Translations under genes and position numbers: made by a program
Notes under the pieces: generated by a model
Told to the model about the DNA's origin: nothing
Databases searched by the model: none
The model's input: the letters and a program-made list of their open reading frames with translations, nothing else
In this document: positions 55,495 to 64,000 of the stretch, in pieces
How the letters are laid out: every line of letters begins with the position of its first letter
Position numbering within the stretch: position 1 is the stretch's first letter
Source: Tiliqua scincoides
Lineage: Eukaryota > Chordata > Lepidosauria > Squamata > Scincidae
DNA: 64,000 nucleotides
Assembly: GCF_035046505.1 (NCBI RefSeq)
Contig: NC_089821.1
Location: forward strand, 6,558,501-6,622,500
Direction: 5' to 3'

Positions 55495-55998
55495 TTACTG
55501 TGGGCCAACCACTGGAGGCAGCCCAGTGTGAGGTTGCACTGGTCTAGCTTTGGTGGTGGGCCTGCGTTCCACTGCCTGGAGGTCTCCCAGATCACCATTG
55601 AGTGTGAGTGTGGGGGGACATGGGGAAGGCAGGCAGAGGGAGGGGAGGGGAGGAGGCATGGTGAGGAGGGAGCAGGCAGGAGGCAGGGAGGGGGCAGGAC
55701 CTGTGGAACTCCATTCCACTGGATCCTGAGCCCCATGTCGGGCTGTGCAGCCCAACATGGAGCGCTCACTCTCCAGTATTGTGGCAGCTCCAGAGCTGCT
55801 ATAGAACAAAGTAGCCCCATTGCGAGGCTACTTCCTTTACTCTGGGGAAGGACACAAATGTCCCCTTCTTTCAAAGAGGTGGCAATGGCTGCCCAGGGTG
55901 TGCGCGATTCGTCGGCAGCCATTTCACCACCACGGTAGCAATTTCACCATCACGGCAGCCCCACGCTCTTCTCCAGGCAGCTCAGGATTGGGCTGCCC
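55495..55998. repeat. GC-rich repeat (family G), large copy
   Basis: G-rich body (gaggggaggggaggaggcat), gtcgggctgtgcagcccaac (inverted word), attgcgaggctacttccttt and right end cagctcaggattgggctgcc. Open frames on both strands reflect base composition. Confidence 0.55.
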
Positions 55999-56981
55999 AT
56001 TAGCATTCTATTTTGTTCCTCAATTTTATTTCCTCCATCACATCTAAAACTGAGATGGGGTTTGTTACGGTGGGATTTTCTTTCTCTGAACAAGTGATTT
56101 TCAAACTTTTTCATGTTACAGCACGCCGAGAAGGTGCTAAAATGGTCACGGCACACCATCTGCTTGTTCTCCAGCTCAGTTCCAAACACACTGGAGTCCT
56201 GTTGAAGTTCTATCATGTCCAACCATTGCTTGGGCCACCAACCTTTCCCTTCATGTTGTTCTCCCTCGTTCTGTGTCCACCATTCTCCCCGTGCAACTCA
56301 CCACCACTTTGCTGCGCGTGAAACAGTTCCCGAAACTCCTCCCATTTGTGGCTTGCCTTTTTGGTCCCATCGTGTGCCAGGCAGGTCCATAGCATGTGGG
56401 GAGGGGAGTTGTGCAAACACCCCTGCACACTCTGGGCCATCCCAGGTTAAAAATGGGCTGTTAACTGCTAAAGTGTCTGAATCCTTTCTTCTTCCTTTCC
56501 TCCACCCCCATCAACGGTCAAGACATTTTTCCCTACAAATACATTAAAATAGGCTTCTCCAGTCCGCCAGCTCTCCCACCTCCCCAGCTTATCTGATCGC
56601 ATTTTATTTTCCTGGCTATTTCCCCAGCCCTTATTGATTGCATTCTTCTTTTGTCACCAGTTCTGCTTCATGAACATTCGACCGTGTCATTATTTAAGAC
56701 TCATCAGCCGCAGCGTAATCATCTCCATTCCTGTCCAATGTATTTGGGCCTCATTTAAATACAATTGTTTTCGGCTCCTGGAGGGTTTTACACCCCGAAT
56801 ACGATGATGAAATGTGAAGTGATTCTCATTGTTTACTGATTTTCAAATATTTCCTTCAAATTTCCTTCTCTTTCTCTCTTTGCCATCTCAAAAAAATAAA
56901 AATAAAAGTCTGGAGCTCACAGTGTGCAACATCTTGCAGTTGTTTGATAGCCAGGTCCTAACCAATGCTATATGCTCCCAG
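55999..56981. other. unique DNA with a hAT-F 5' fragment
   Basis: 56089-56165 matches the left part of hAT-F (gtgattttcaaactttttca, gcacaccatc). 56570-56880 is complex, repeat-free and rich in taatcatctcc/catttaaatac-type words; possible conserved noncoding DNA. Confidence 0.5.
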
Positions 56982-57014
56982 TGGCAGAGCTAAAGGGGGT
57001 GCAAAGCACTAAGT
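56982..57014 (+). mobile_element. hAT-A left arm, split by a LINE
   Basis: cagtggcagagctaaagggg to gcaaagcactaagtt; the element resumes at 57586. Confidence 0.85.
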
Positions 57015-57585
57015 TGAATGAATGAATGAATGAATGAATGAATGAATGAACCTTTATTAGGCATAGATAAATAAATCATAAAAGCAAACATAATCAGTCC
57101 TAATCCCGTTTATCAAATACGGAGTTAAGATACTAAATTACTAATAATGCATTTACAGTTCAACATAAAATATCAATATTTTTGACAAATTACATTAAGA
57201 AGGCTTAGAAATCGCTAAAAGTAAAAATTTAGAAACTCCCTCTAGCACATCTGGTGAGCAGTCATTTAGGAGACACTTCAGTTTTGCCTCATCCGAAAGC
57301 CCATTCATTTTGCCAAGAAGTGGAGTCATGTATGTGTGGCGGGATCTAGTGTGCCGAGGACAATAAAAAAGAATGTGTATGATTGATTCAATATTTCCCA
57401 AATTACAAGGGCAGAGGCGTTCTTTATATGGTATTTGCCTATATCTGCCTTCTGTGACCTTGGATGGAAACACATTGAATCTTGCCAAGGAGATTGCACG
57501 ACCAGAAGGGTTGATCAGAATACTCAGATAAGGAGCCATTTGCTCATACTTAAGCGGGATAGAAAAATTAAGAGGGGATAGAAAA
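57015..57585 (-). mobile_element. LINE of a second family, C-terminal 125 residues
   Basis: On the minus strand it encodes the C-terminal end of a LINE ORF: RYRQIPYKERLCPCNLGNI, a cysteine-histidine motif (CPCNLGNIESIIHILFYCP), LLGKMNGLSDEAKLKCLLND and a terminal LLLAISKPS with stop at 57195. An AT-rich 3' untranslated part and a (TTCA)n tail (GAATG-like on the plus strand, 57015-57050) follow. The C-x-C...H...C knuckle is typical of several LINE C-termini; the clade is not resolved. It is 5' truncated, and a 19-base direct repeat (aggggatagaaaaatt) lies at its 5' edge. Confidence 0.85.
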
Positions 57586-57672
57586 ATTGCAGGGAGCCTC
57601 ACACCGGCATGCAAGTGGCCCCTTCACCTGAAAAAACTTAGTGCTTTGCACCCTCTCTAGCTATGCCACTGA
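57586..57672 (+). mobile_element. hAT-A right part, split by a LINE
   Basis: gcagggagcctcacaccggc and cttagtgctttgcaccctct to ctagctatgccactg. Together with 56982-57014 it forms one element. Confidence 0.85.
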
Positions 57673-58281
57673 AGTTAAGTAGCTCTTTCTGGAATAGTTT
57701 TATAGGGATAAACCTTTAGTAGCATTTTATCCTCCTTAGCCATTAATCACTGGAACTAAAACCTCATAAACATAGTGACAGACTTAAAGCAATCTTTTAT
57801 TTCAGAAAAGGTCAATCAAAAATAGACTATGGTAGAAAAGTCGAGTCAATAAATAATCTCACAGGCTAAACACTGCACTTATTCTTTTCCAGTCACCCAT
57901 TAGTCATGTCCTGATTTTTCAATGATATTTTCTCTTAACCATAATGTATGTATGTGGGGGGGGGGGGGGGGGAGTGTTATTTTGAACAGAGAACTCTGAA
58001 AAGATATTGCCCATAGCAATGGTCCAACTCATTAGAAATATGCCAATGAGTAAATAAAATATTGCTTAAGATTTATGACCCAGATTATTATCATCTCTGA
58101 AATTATTGTAGAAACCCACGTCCCCGTCAAGAGAACAGTGAGCAAGGACATGTCACCATCTTCCCTGCCTGATGTCATTGGGATTCATGGGATGTAATAC
58201 GCCCAGATTTGGAAGGAAAACCTGATTCTGTAGAACAGGCCCTCAACGCTCAGACGATCCAAGCAGCTTTACCTAATCCAA
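57673..58281. other. unique AT-rich DNA with a 17-G run
   Basis: The G-run is at 57956-57972. No gene recognised. Confidence 0.45.
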
Positions 58282-58372
58282 TACAGGGGTCCCCCTGTAT
58301 CCGCTGGGGATATGTTCCCCAGGCCCCCCACATATATGGAAACTACGGATAAAATGGAACCTTACAAAAAGG
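58282..58372. mobile_element. Tigger-like fragment
   Basis: tacaggggtccccctgtatc, cgctggggatatgttcccca and actacggataaaatggaacc fit short Tigger-type elements with a TA target. Confidence 0.5.
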
Positions 58373-58397
58373 TTCAAAAACCACACAATTACTTTTT

Positions 58398-58540
58398 TTT
58401 TTTTTTTTGCAAATATGTTTTATCTTGTTTTAAAATTATATTTTTAATCTATGTTTTTAACCATTGTTGTAAGCCGCCTTGGGTCCCTGAGGGGAGAAAG
58501 GCGGGATATAAATAAAGTTAATAATAATTATTATTATCTG
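58398..58540 (+). mobile_element. L2-like/SINE 3' tail fragment
   Basis: gtaagccgccttgggtccct and gagaaaggcgggatataaat are the common squamate L2/SINE tail, followed by a taataattatt run. Confidence 0.65.
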
Positions 58541-58667
58541 CTGGTGTCTGCAGATTTTCTGGGTCTTGCTGGCTCTTTGCTGGCTACAAAATGGAAGCCA
58601 GAAACACAGGCACTTACAGGAATCTAGGTAGGGGGCTGAAAAGAATGTGACACCATAGAATTTAAAG

Positions 58668-59167
58668 TAGTTTTTCCTCAAACTGTGGGTCGGGACCCAC
58701 TAGGTTGGTTGCGAGCTAATTTCAGGTGGGTCCCCATTCATTTCAATGTGTACTTTATTTTTAATATTTGCTTGATTCTACCTTCATGCTACCTTGGCAT
58801 GTGACTGCATTTGGGGAAATGTTGCAAAGCTTTACTTTCAACAGGGTAGTATGTAGTATATGCTTTTAACAATGATCATCATTGGGGAGTTCTCCCTGGT
58901 AAGTGTGAATAGGATTGCAGACTTTGGAATGTTTGGGGAATTTGATTCTGTCATATGGGGGTGGTAAAAAGTTTCCTGCTTGATGATATTATTTCTGATC
59001 ATGACATTGGTTCCAGGTTAATGAAATCACCTCTGGTGGGTCCTGACAGATTGACCTTTCTAAAAAGTGGGTCCCAGTGGACCTCCCCTTGAGGTGCCCT
59101 GGGGCAAAGGTCTGTGAAGGCGTCCTGCATGGTCCTGTGCTGGTGCGAAAAAGTTTGAGAACTACTG
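58668..59167. mobile_element. Charlie-like hAT element, about 500 bp
   Basis: Left tagtttttcctcaaactgtg with ggtcgggacccac, right aaaaagtttgagaactactg. tttaaag flanks both sides (7 of 8 possible). A piece resembling hAT-B (gtggacctccccttgaggtg, ggggcaaaggtctgtg) is nested near 59077-59125. Confidence 0.75.
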
Positions 59168-59175
59168 GTTTAAAG

Positions 59176-59733
59176 AGCTTAGCATCACGTTCTTTTCAGC
59201 CTTCTGCCTGACTTCCTTAAGTACCTGTGAGTACATTTTGTGGTCAGCCTGCTTGTATACAATAATCTGCATTAAAAAAAAAATATTATGAAGTAGATGC
59301 TGGTTTACAGCCAGAGTAACTGCATTTATTCCTTGATGTGCCCACGTAAACTGATTTTTTCCCCCCCATCTGTACAGCTATGCTATTTGAAGAATTCAAA
59401 TTGTCCTGCTTTGGTGTCCACTTGGTTATTAGCGTTTAGGGACACTGGAGTCATATATGTTATTTGCTCACTAGGCCAATAATGGACTGCGATAAAGCAG
59501 GGAGATCATCTCAGGGAGGTCTGACACAAAGCAGACGGGCAACTGAAGGGGTCATGAGTTAATCAACTCTGTAGAACAATATATGCCACAAAAAAAGTGG
59601 ACGGGGAGAAAGAATAATGAAGCACATTTATTTATCTTAACAGGGTGGAAGATGCAAAAACAAAAAAGAACTGAGCACGAGACACAAATGGCTCTATGAC
59701 ATCCAACCTGATGCCCCAGTTATGTGGCAACTA
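59176..59733. other. unique DNA, no gene recognised
   Basis: Nothing recognised. Confidence 0.45.
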
Positions 59734-59986
59734 CAGTGCGCTCCCAGTATCCATAGGGGATTCGTTTTAGCGCCACCACCCCCCAATGGATACCAAATTC
59801 CACAGATAATTAAATTCACGGTTGGGCTTCAGTGGACCTCCCGACCCGACTGGAAGTTTCCAGTGCAAACCAGAAGTGCCTTCTGCATGCATCCAGGAGG
59901 CCTTCTGGGATCCTCCAGGTGGGGGCTGGGCATCACGGATACTGAAATCCATGGATGCTGAGTCCATGGGTAAGGAAGGCCCAATG
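59734..59986. mobile_element. Tigger-like element, 253 bp
   Basis: Left cagtgcgctcccagtatcca, right ggtaaggaaggcccaatg. TA lies directly outside both ends (59732-59733 and 59987-59988), the target of Tc1/mariner/pogo elements. Interior words such as gatactgaaatccatggatg are typical of Tigger-type elements. Confidence 0.7.
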
Positions 59987-59994
59987 TACATAGC

Positions 59995-60135
59995 AGTTAC
60001 AAAGCAGAGAAACAAAGCAAAGTGCAGCTACATCAAAATCAAAATGTACCTTTTGTACATCTACATCAAAATGTACATCAAAATGTAGATGTAACAAAAT
60101 GTATACAAATGATATTAAAATGTACATCTACATGT
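59995..60135. repeat. local self-complementary repeat (tgtacatctaca words)
   Basis: atcaaaatgtacatcaaaat and atgtagatgtaac with variants recur five or six times in both orientations. Likely a slipped and folded local expansion. Confidence 0.75.
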
Positions 60136-60222
60136 TATCAGCTTACAACAGCATATCTGAGGTGGCCATCCCCATTTGTTTAGCTCTAGCTCTTGACAGT
60201 CAGATGTATTTTGGGCTATCGT

Positions 60223-60374
60223 ATTTAATTCCCTATGAATTCATCTAATTTTTTTTCAAAGTCATCTAACTAGTAACTATAATAACTGAATTCGTTGCCA
60301 CAAGATGTGGTGATAGTTACTAGTTTAGATGACTTGGGGAAAAAAAGGTTAGATGAATTCATAGGGAATTAAAT
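60223..60374. repeat. CR1-derived inverted duplication (hairpin)
   Basis: Arms of about 60 bases (60223-60280 and 60313-60374) pair with few mismatches: atttaattccctatgaattc against gaattcatagggaattaaat. The 32-base loop and right arm read as diverged CR1 (gaattcgttgccacaagatg, tggtgatagttac). Confidence 0.9.
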
Positions 60375-61197
60375 ATTATGACAACAAATTTGATATACTA
60401 TACGGTTATTATGCAATTAATGGACGCCTCTAATTTGTATGACCAAGCTGCTTCATAGTGCGGAAGGGAAGAGGACGTCCCCAAAGCTCCTTAAAATCAG
60501 CTTCATATACAAATCAACTTACAGTTCATATAAAATGCACATTTAAAAAATAGTAATATAGCCTAAACTTCATGAGATCAGAGAATAATAAATCCAATTA
60601 AGTTCTGACCTTTGCTCTGGATATATAAGACCACCTGAAGTGTTCTGAGCATACTCACTGATCTATATGTAGTCGGTTAAAAAAATTCTTTGTGAGTTGT
60701 GATACCTGGTTTTCATTTAAAACAAATTCACAATTCCGGGACATTTGGCCAATAATCTTTACAGTGCAGCTTTGATCTTCTCCCTAATCATGCTAACTTT
60801 GCTACTGATTCCCTATTATAATTTATTTAATGTAAGGGCAGTTCTGAAGTGTTTCAAGTTGCTTAATGAGGTGCTTGATTAAGGCAAAAAAATGTTTGAG
60901 ATCACTTTGAACCCACTCTAATTTTCCCAGGGAATCATAACTTTTGAGGTTTAGGGTCCTGGAGGAAGAGACTAGAAACCAGCTCCTTAATTACTGGTAT
61001 CTCAAGATAGGAGAGGAATTTCCTTATGGGATGTTATTACATGACCTTGGTTTCATTGGTGGAGTTGGAACATTAAAAAAATGTGCTCTTTGATTATTGG
61101 GGTAATTGAACAACATGTGACCCGTGATGATAGAGGAATTCAAATGTGTTACTCTCCAAAATCTGGTTGTGAAACTCACTGGCAGTTCAGGAGATGA
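60375..61197. other. unique AT-rich DNA, no gene recognised
   Basis: No repeat recognised. Confidence 0.45.
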
Positions 61198-61508
61198 CGA
61201 TAAGAAGAGCCCTCCTGGATCAGGCCAAAGGCCCATCTAGTCCAGCCTTCTGTAACTCACAGTGGTCCACCAGATGCCTCAGGGAGCACTCAAGACAACA
61301 AGATCTCTACACCCTGTTGCCATTCCCTTGCACCTGGCATTCTGAGGTTGCCTACTTCTAAAACCAGGAGGTTGCATGTATCCATCGCAGTTTTTCACCT
61401 ATGATTGACCTTTCCTCCATAATTCTGCCCAATTCCTTTTTAAAGTCATCTAGGCCAGATACCATCACCACATCCTGTGGCAAGGGGTTCCACAAATTAA
61501 CTACAAGC
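61198..61508 (-). mobile_element. CR1 LINE 3' fragment, older
   Basis: Starts gataagaagagccctcctgg (complement of the 3' end) and runs to ggcaaggggttccacaaatt. Diverged from the young copies. Confidence 0.88.
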
Positions 61509-62108
61509 CAGTATACCTTTCAGCACACCTCCGAGTGGATATCCCAAGTGTCACCCAACTGCTGTATTCCAGAGGAACTCACTAAGAAGTGAATACTTCT
61601 CTATTGGCCCCTTCTTATGCTGGCAGAGTACAAGCAATGTACAAGATGTGGCAGTGCATCACTTTTCCAAACAGGTGAGGTAACATGAGAAGTCCCGGGG
61701 TCCATATAAAAGGAGCTCATGCTGCAGCTTCTTACAATGCCAGCTTTGTCCCAGGTTTTCAAAAGAAACCTGATTTGGGGCTCTCACATTAGTCCGATTG
61801 TGCAAGAAGTCACACTGCCTCTCTGCAGTGTATCTGGTACAGTAACAGTTTTGCTAAGCATTTAAATTGCTCTTGAGGACTTAAAATGAGGCTGAAGACC
61901 TACAAGCAAATGCCCCAGAGAGGAGAAGGGGAACTTTTGACAGATTTCAAGCTGCTCAGGCAAGTCAAATAGAGAAATATCTGTTGAGCCTCCAGGACTC
62001 TACATATTATTAAAAAAGGGTAGCATGTAATTATTTTGCCATTTTCTTCTTCATACTTTGTTTTCTCCTTCTGTAATGTTTAATGATTCATTTTGAGTGG
62101 GAGGAAAT
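61509..62108. other. unique DNA, no gene recognised
   Basis: Nothing recognised. Confidence 0.45.
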
Positions 62109-62111
62109 TGT

Positions 62112-62159
<48 letters not shown>
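62109..62159 (+). repeat. (TG)n(GA)n compound microsatellite
   Basis: About 14 TG units then about 12 GA units. The TG part can adopt Z-DNA, the GA part triplex. Confidence 0.97.
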
Positions 62160-62682
62160 AACAGGGCAAGTTGCTTGCACCAGCTGCACAAAAATATTTT
62201 CCCCTGAAAACTGAAGAATTAAGAAGGCGGAAAAAGCCAGGATGAATTAATCCACACAAAGACATATCATCCTTTGAGATACCACAGGTTTGGCAATTAC
62301 TTTCCTCAGCACTAAGGTTGAACAGTGCTTTGCCGGAATCTCCTTTAATAAAGAATGATGTTGACCATAAAGATTTGTGCTTGGTTTGCTGTAGAAATTG
62401 GAAGAGTGTGCGGTGAATGGGAAGGGGGACTTCAGATAAAGGCAGAGAGCCTTCTAGATTAAGAAAGTGAATGACATTTTGGAAAACTAGGTTGCTCCTT
62501 GTGCCGCTCGGAGTCCTGGAACTGAATTGCCAGGCCGAGGCATTGATTATTTTCTTAGTGCTGACACAGTGGGAGTCTGATTCACCGAAGTGCTGAGTGT
62601 TCACAATTGCAACTGAGCTCAACAGGAACTTTGTCCCCAAAACACAAAGAATGGCAAAACTACCAAAGAAGATCCTCTTTCT
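62160..62682. other. unique DNA, no gene recognised
   Basis: Repeat-free. The long open frame across it (minus strand) arises from the two flanking microsatellites. Confidence 0.45.
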
Positions 62683-62703
62683 GAGAGAGAGAGAGAGAGA
62701 GAG

Positions 62704-62781
<78 letters not shown>
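62683..62781 (+). repeat. (GA)n(GAAA)n compound microsatellite
   Basis: About 11 GA units followed by about 19 GAAA units, 99 bases of pure purine on one strand. Confidence 0.97.
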
Positions 62782-62783
<2 letters not shown>

Positions 62784-62983
62784 GCACTTTCTCTTCCAGG
62801 TTCAGGCCTTCCCAATGAAAGCAAGCAAAACTAGTCAAATCTATTTTAAGCAGAACTATTCCTTGTGTTGCTCCAATGACATCCATACATGCATTCTGAA
62901 TGCTCCTTGGATTCTACTTTGTTCCCCCTTCTGACCACCTCCCAAACTGAGTAGAACCAAAGTCTTTCCGAAATGCACATATG

Positions 62984-63613
62984 CAGTGGCGTAGTTAGAG
63001 GGGGGGTGTAGTGACATCGCGGAAGATATTACCGAGGAGATAGAGTGTGGTGTCCACAGTGCCCCTTGCTCTAAGTGAATGCAGGATTCAGGCCCAGGTG
63101 GTAGCTGGAGGTGTGCTGCACAGCTGCAGCCACTAGAGGCTAAAGGAGATCCCTCAGGATATAAGGAGCACCTGAGATAGAAAGGATGGTGGGTTGTAGG
63201 AGGAGTGAATGTGGAGAGGAGAGGCTAACTAACTGATTGGACTGACTGACAAACTGACCTTGGACTGTGACTTGGCTTACTGACTCTGGACTCTGACTTT
63301 TGCTTGCTGTACTGGTGAGTCAACCAAGGAAAACTAATCAGCCTTAAGTGGGCACAAGGCCCAGTGGGGAGGAGCTGTGACAAGACAGGGTGCAATGCAC
63401 TAAGTTTTGAAGGCTCCTGTACATGCTGTGCAAGCGGCCCCTCTCTCTCCCCTTTGGAGCCATTCCGGGCGGCAAGAGCAAAATGGAGGCATACCTGTGT
63501 TTTGCTCCCACCTCCCAGAATCACTTCAAAGGGGAGAGGGAGGGGCTGCTTGCACGGCGCCTCCAGGTACCTGCAAAACTTAGTACTTTGCACCCCCTCT
63601 AGCTATGCCACTG
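62984..63613. mobile_element. hAT-A element split by an LTR-like insert
   Basis: Left terminus cagtggcgtagttagagggg, right terminus ccccctctagctatgccactg. The target cacatatg is perfectly duplicated at 62976-62983 and 63614-63621. The insert is at 63007-63387. Confidence 0.93.
63007..63387 (+). mobile_element. possible solo LTR (fossil)
   Basis: A roughly 380-base block starts tgtagtgacatc and ends ctgtgacaagaca, so TG...CA ends, with a TATA-like aggatataagg in the middle. GGG borders both sides. It encodes no protein. It interrupts the hAT-A copy and so is younger than that copy. Family and exact right end are uncertain. Confidence 0.45.
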
Positions 63614-63621
63614 CACATATG

Positions 63622-63884
63622 TATGCCTGTAGAAGCATGCACAGAATTCATTGGCACATATTATTAGCCATGGAATCAGTGTTGGCATCAGATTGCTGCT
63701 GAGAGTCTTGGCCTGGGCCTCCACAGTGTCTCTCAACCACTCTCTGGTAGCATATTGGCCACTGTCATTGCTATGGATACAGAAGAATCAGGAGCCAGAG
63801 CCCAGTCCTGAGCTTGGGGTTGTCCTGTATATATACAAATATTCCAGTAGTAGTATCACATTATTACAGTCATGGACTCAGACC
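63622..63884. other. unique DNA
   Basis: Nothing recognised. Confidence 0.4.
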
Positions 63885-63972
63885 CGAAAAATGCAGGTTT
63901 CAAATTCCCGCTCAGCAATGAAGTTTCCTGGGCGACCTTGGGCAAGTCACTCTCTCTCAGCCCCACCTAGTC
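63885..63972 (+). mobile_element. CORE/MIR-like SINE fragment
   Basis: gcaggtttcaaattcccgct (B-box-like), tgggcgaccttgggcaagtc and actctctctcagccccacct are in SINE order. Just after it aatggcatagctcagggggg may begin another hAT element cut by the window edge. Confidence 0.6.
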
Positions 63973-64000
63973 CCAATGGCATAGCTCAGGGGGGGCAGGG

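Noticed and set aside
55476-55938. overlapping 148- and 150-codon frames on both strands
   Set aside because: Both lie in the same GC-rich repeat, where stops are scarce because of base composition.
62080-62886. 268-codon open frame on the minus strand
   Set aside because: It is held open by the TG/GA and GA/GAAA microsatellites; the part between has no recognisable domain.
1-64000. a novel gene cluster or defence-like system
   Set aside because: No set of adjacent genes exists in the window; the structured content is repeats.

Overview
The window looks like intergenic or intronic DNA from a squamate reptile (a lizard, possibly skink-like). That guess rests on repeat content alone: 5S rRNA-derived SINEs of the Sauria type, many CR1 LINE 3' ends with a (GTTCTTAT)n tail, tRNA-derived SINEs ending in a 'ggcggtatataaat'-type tail, and dense short hAT-like elements. 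I found no host exon, tRNA gene, functional rRNA gene or CRISPR array. The long open frames all lie in LINE remnants, tandem repeats or palindromes.

Layout. 1-735 is a 99-bp minisatellite. 736-8.7 kb mixes hAT-like elements, a nested palindrome (4089-4620), CR1 pieces and unique DNA. 8.7-10 kb is a head-to-tail array of five 152-bp 5S-SINE monomers, split by a 464-bp hAT element with a perfect 8-bp target duplication. 10-26 kb alternates unique AT-rich islands with CR1, hAT and palindromic elements. 26-31 kb holds several copies of one APE-type LINE. 31-45 kb carries tRNA-SINEs, a CR1 inverted pair, an AP-1-motif-rich hAT element (38115-38496), a complete but internally deleted LINE (39005-39637) and two hAT-B copies. 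45-54 kb is rich in CR1, including 140-bp chimeric tandem units that each carry a ZNF143-like motif. 54-64 kb has long unique stretches, a second LINE family, a CR1-derived hairpin, a Tigger-like element, long microsatellites and a hAT-A copy split by an LTR-like insert.

How the parts relate. The 5S SINE and the APE-type LINE share about 30 bases at their 3' ends, as expected if the LINE machinery copies the SINE. Target duplications are directly visible for several LINE and hAT insertions, so elements can be bounded and nesting order read. Several stretches are inverted duplications that include flanking or CR1 sequence, which suggests local template switching. The unique islands between repeats are candidates for conserved regulatory DNA, but that cannot be shown from one sequence. 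Family names such as hAT-A are labels used only here.
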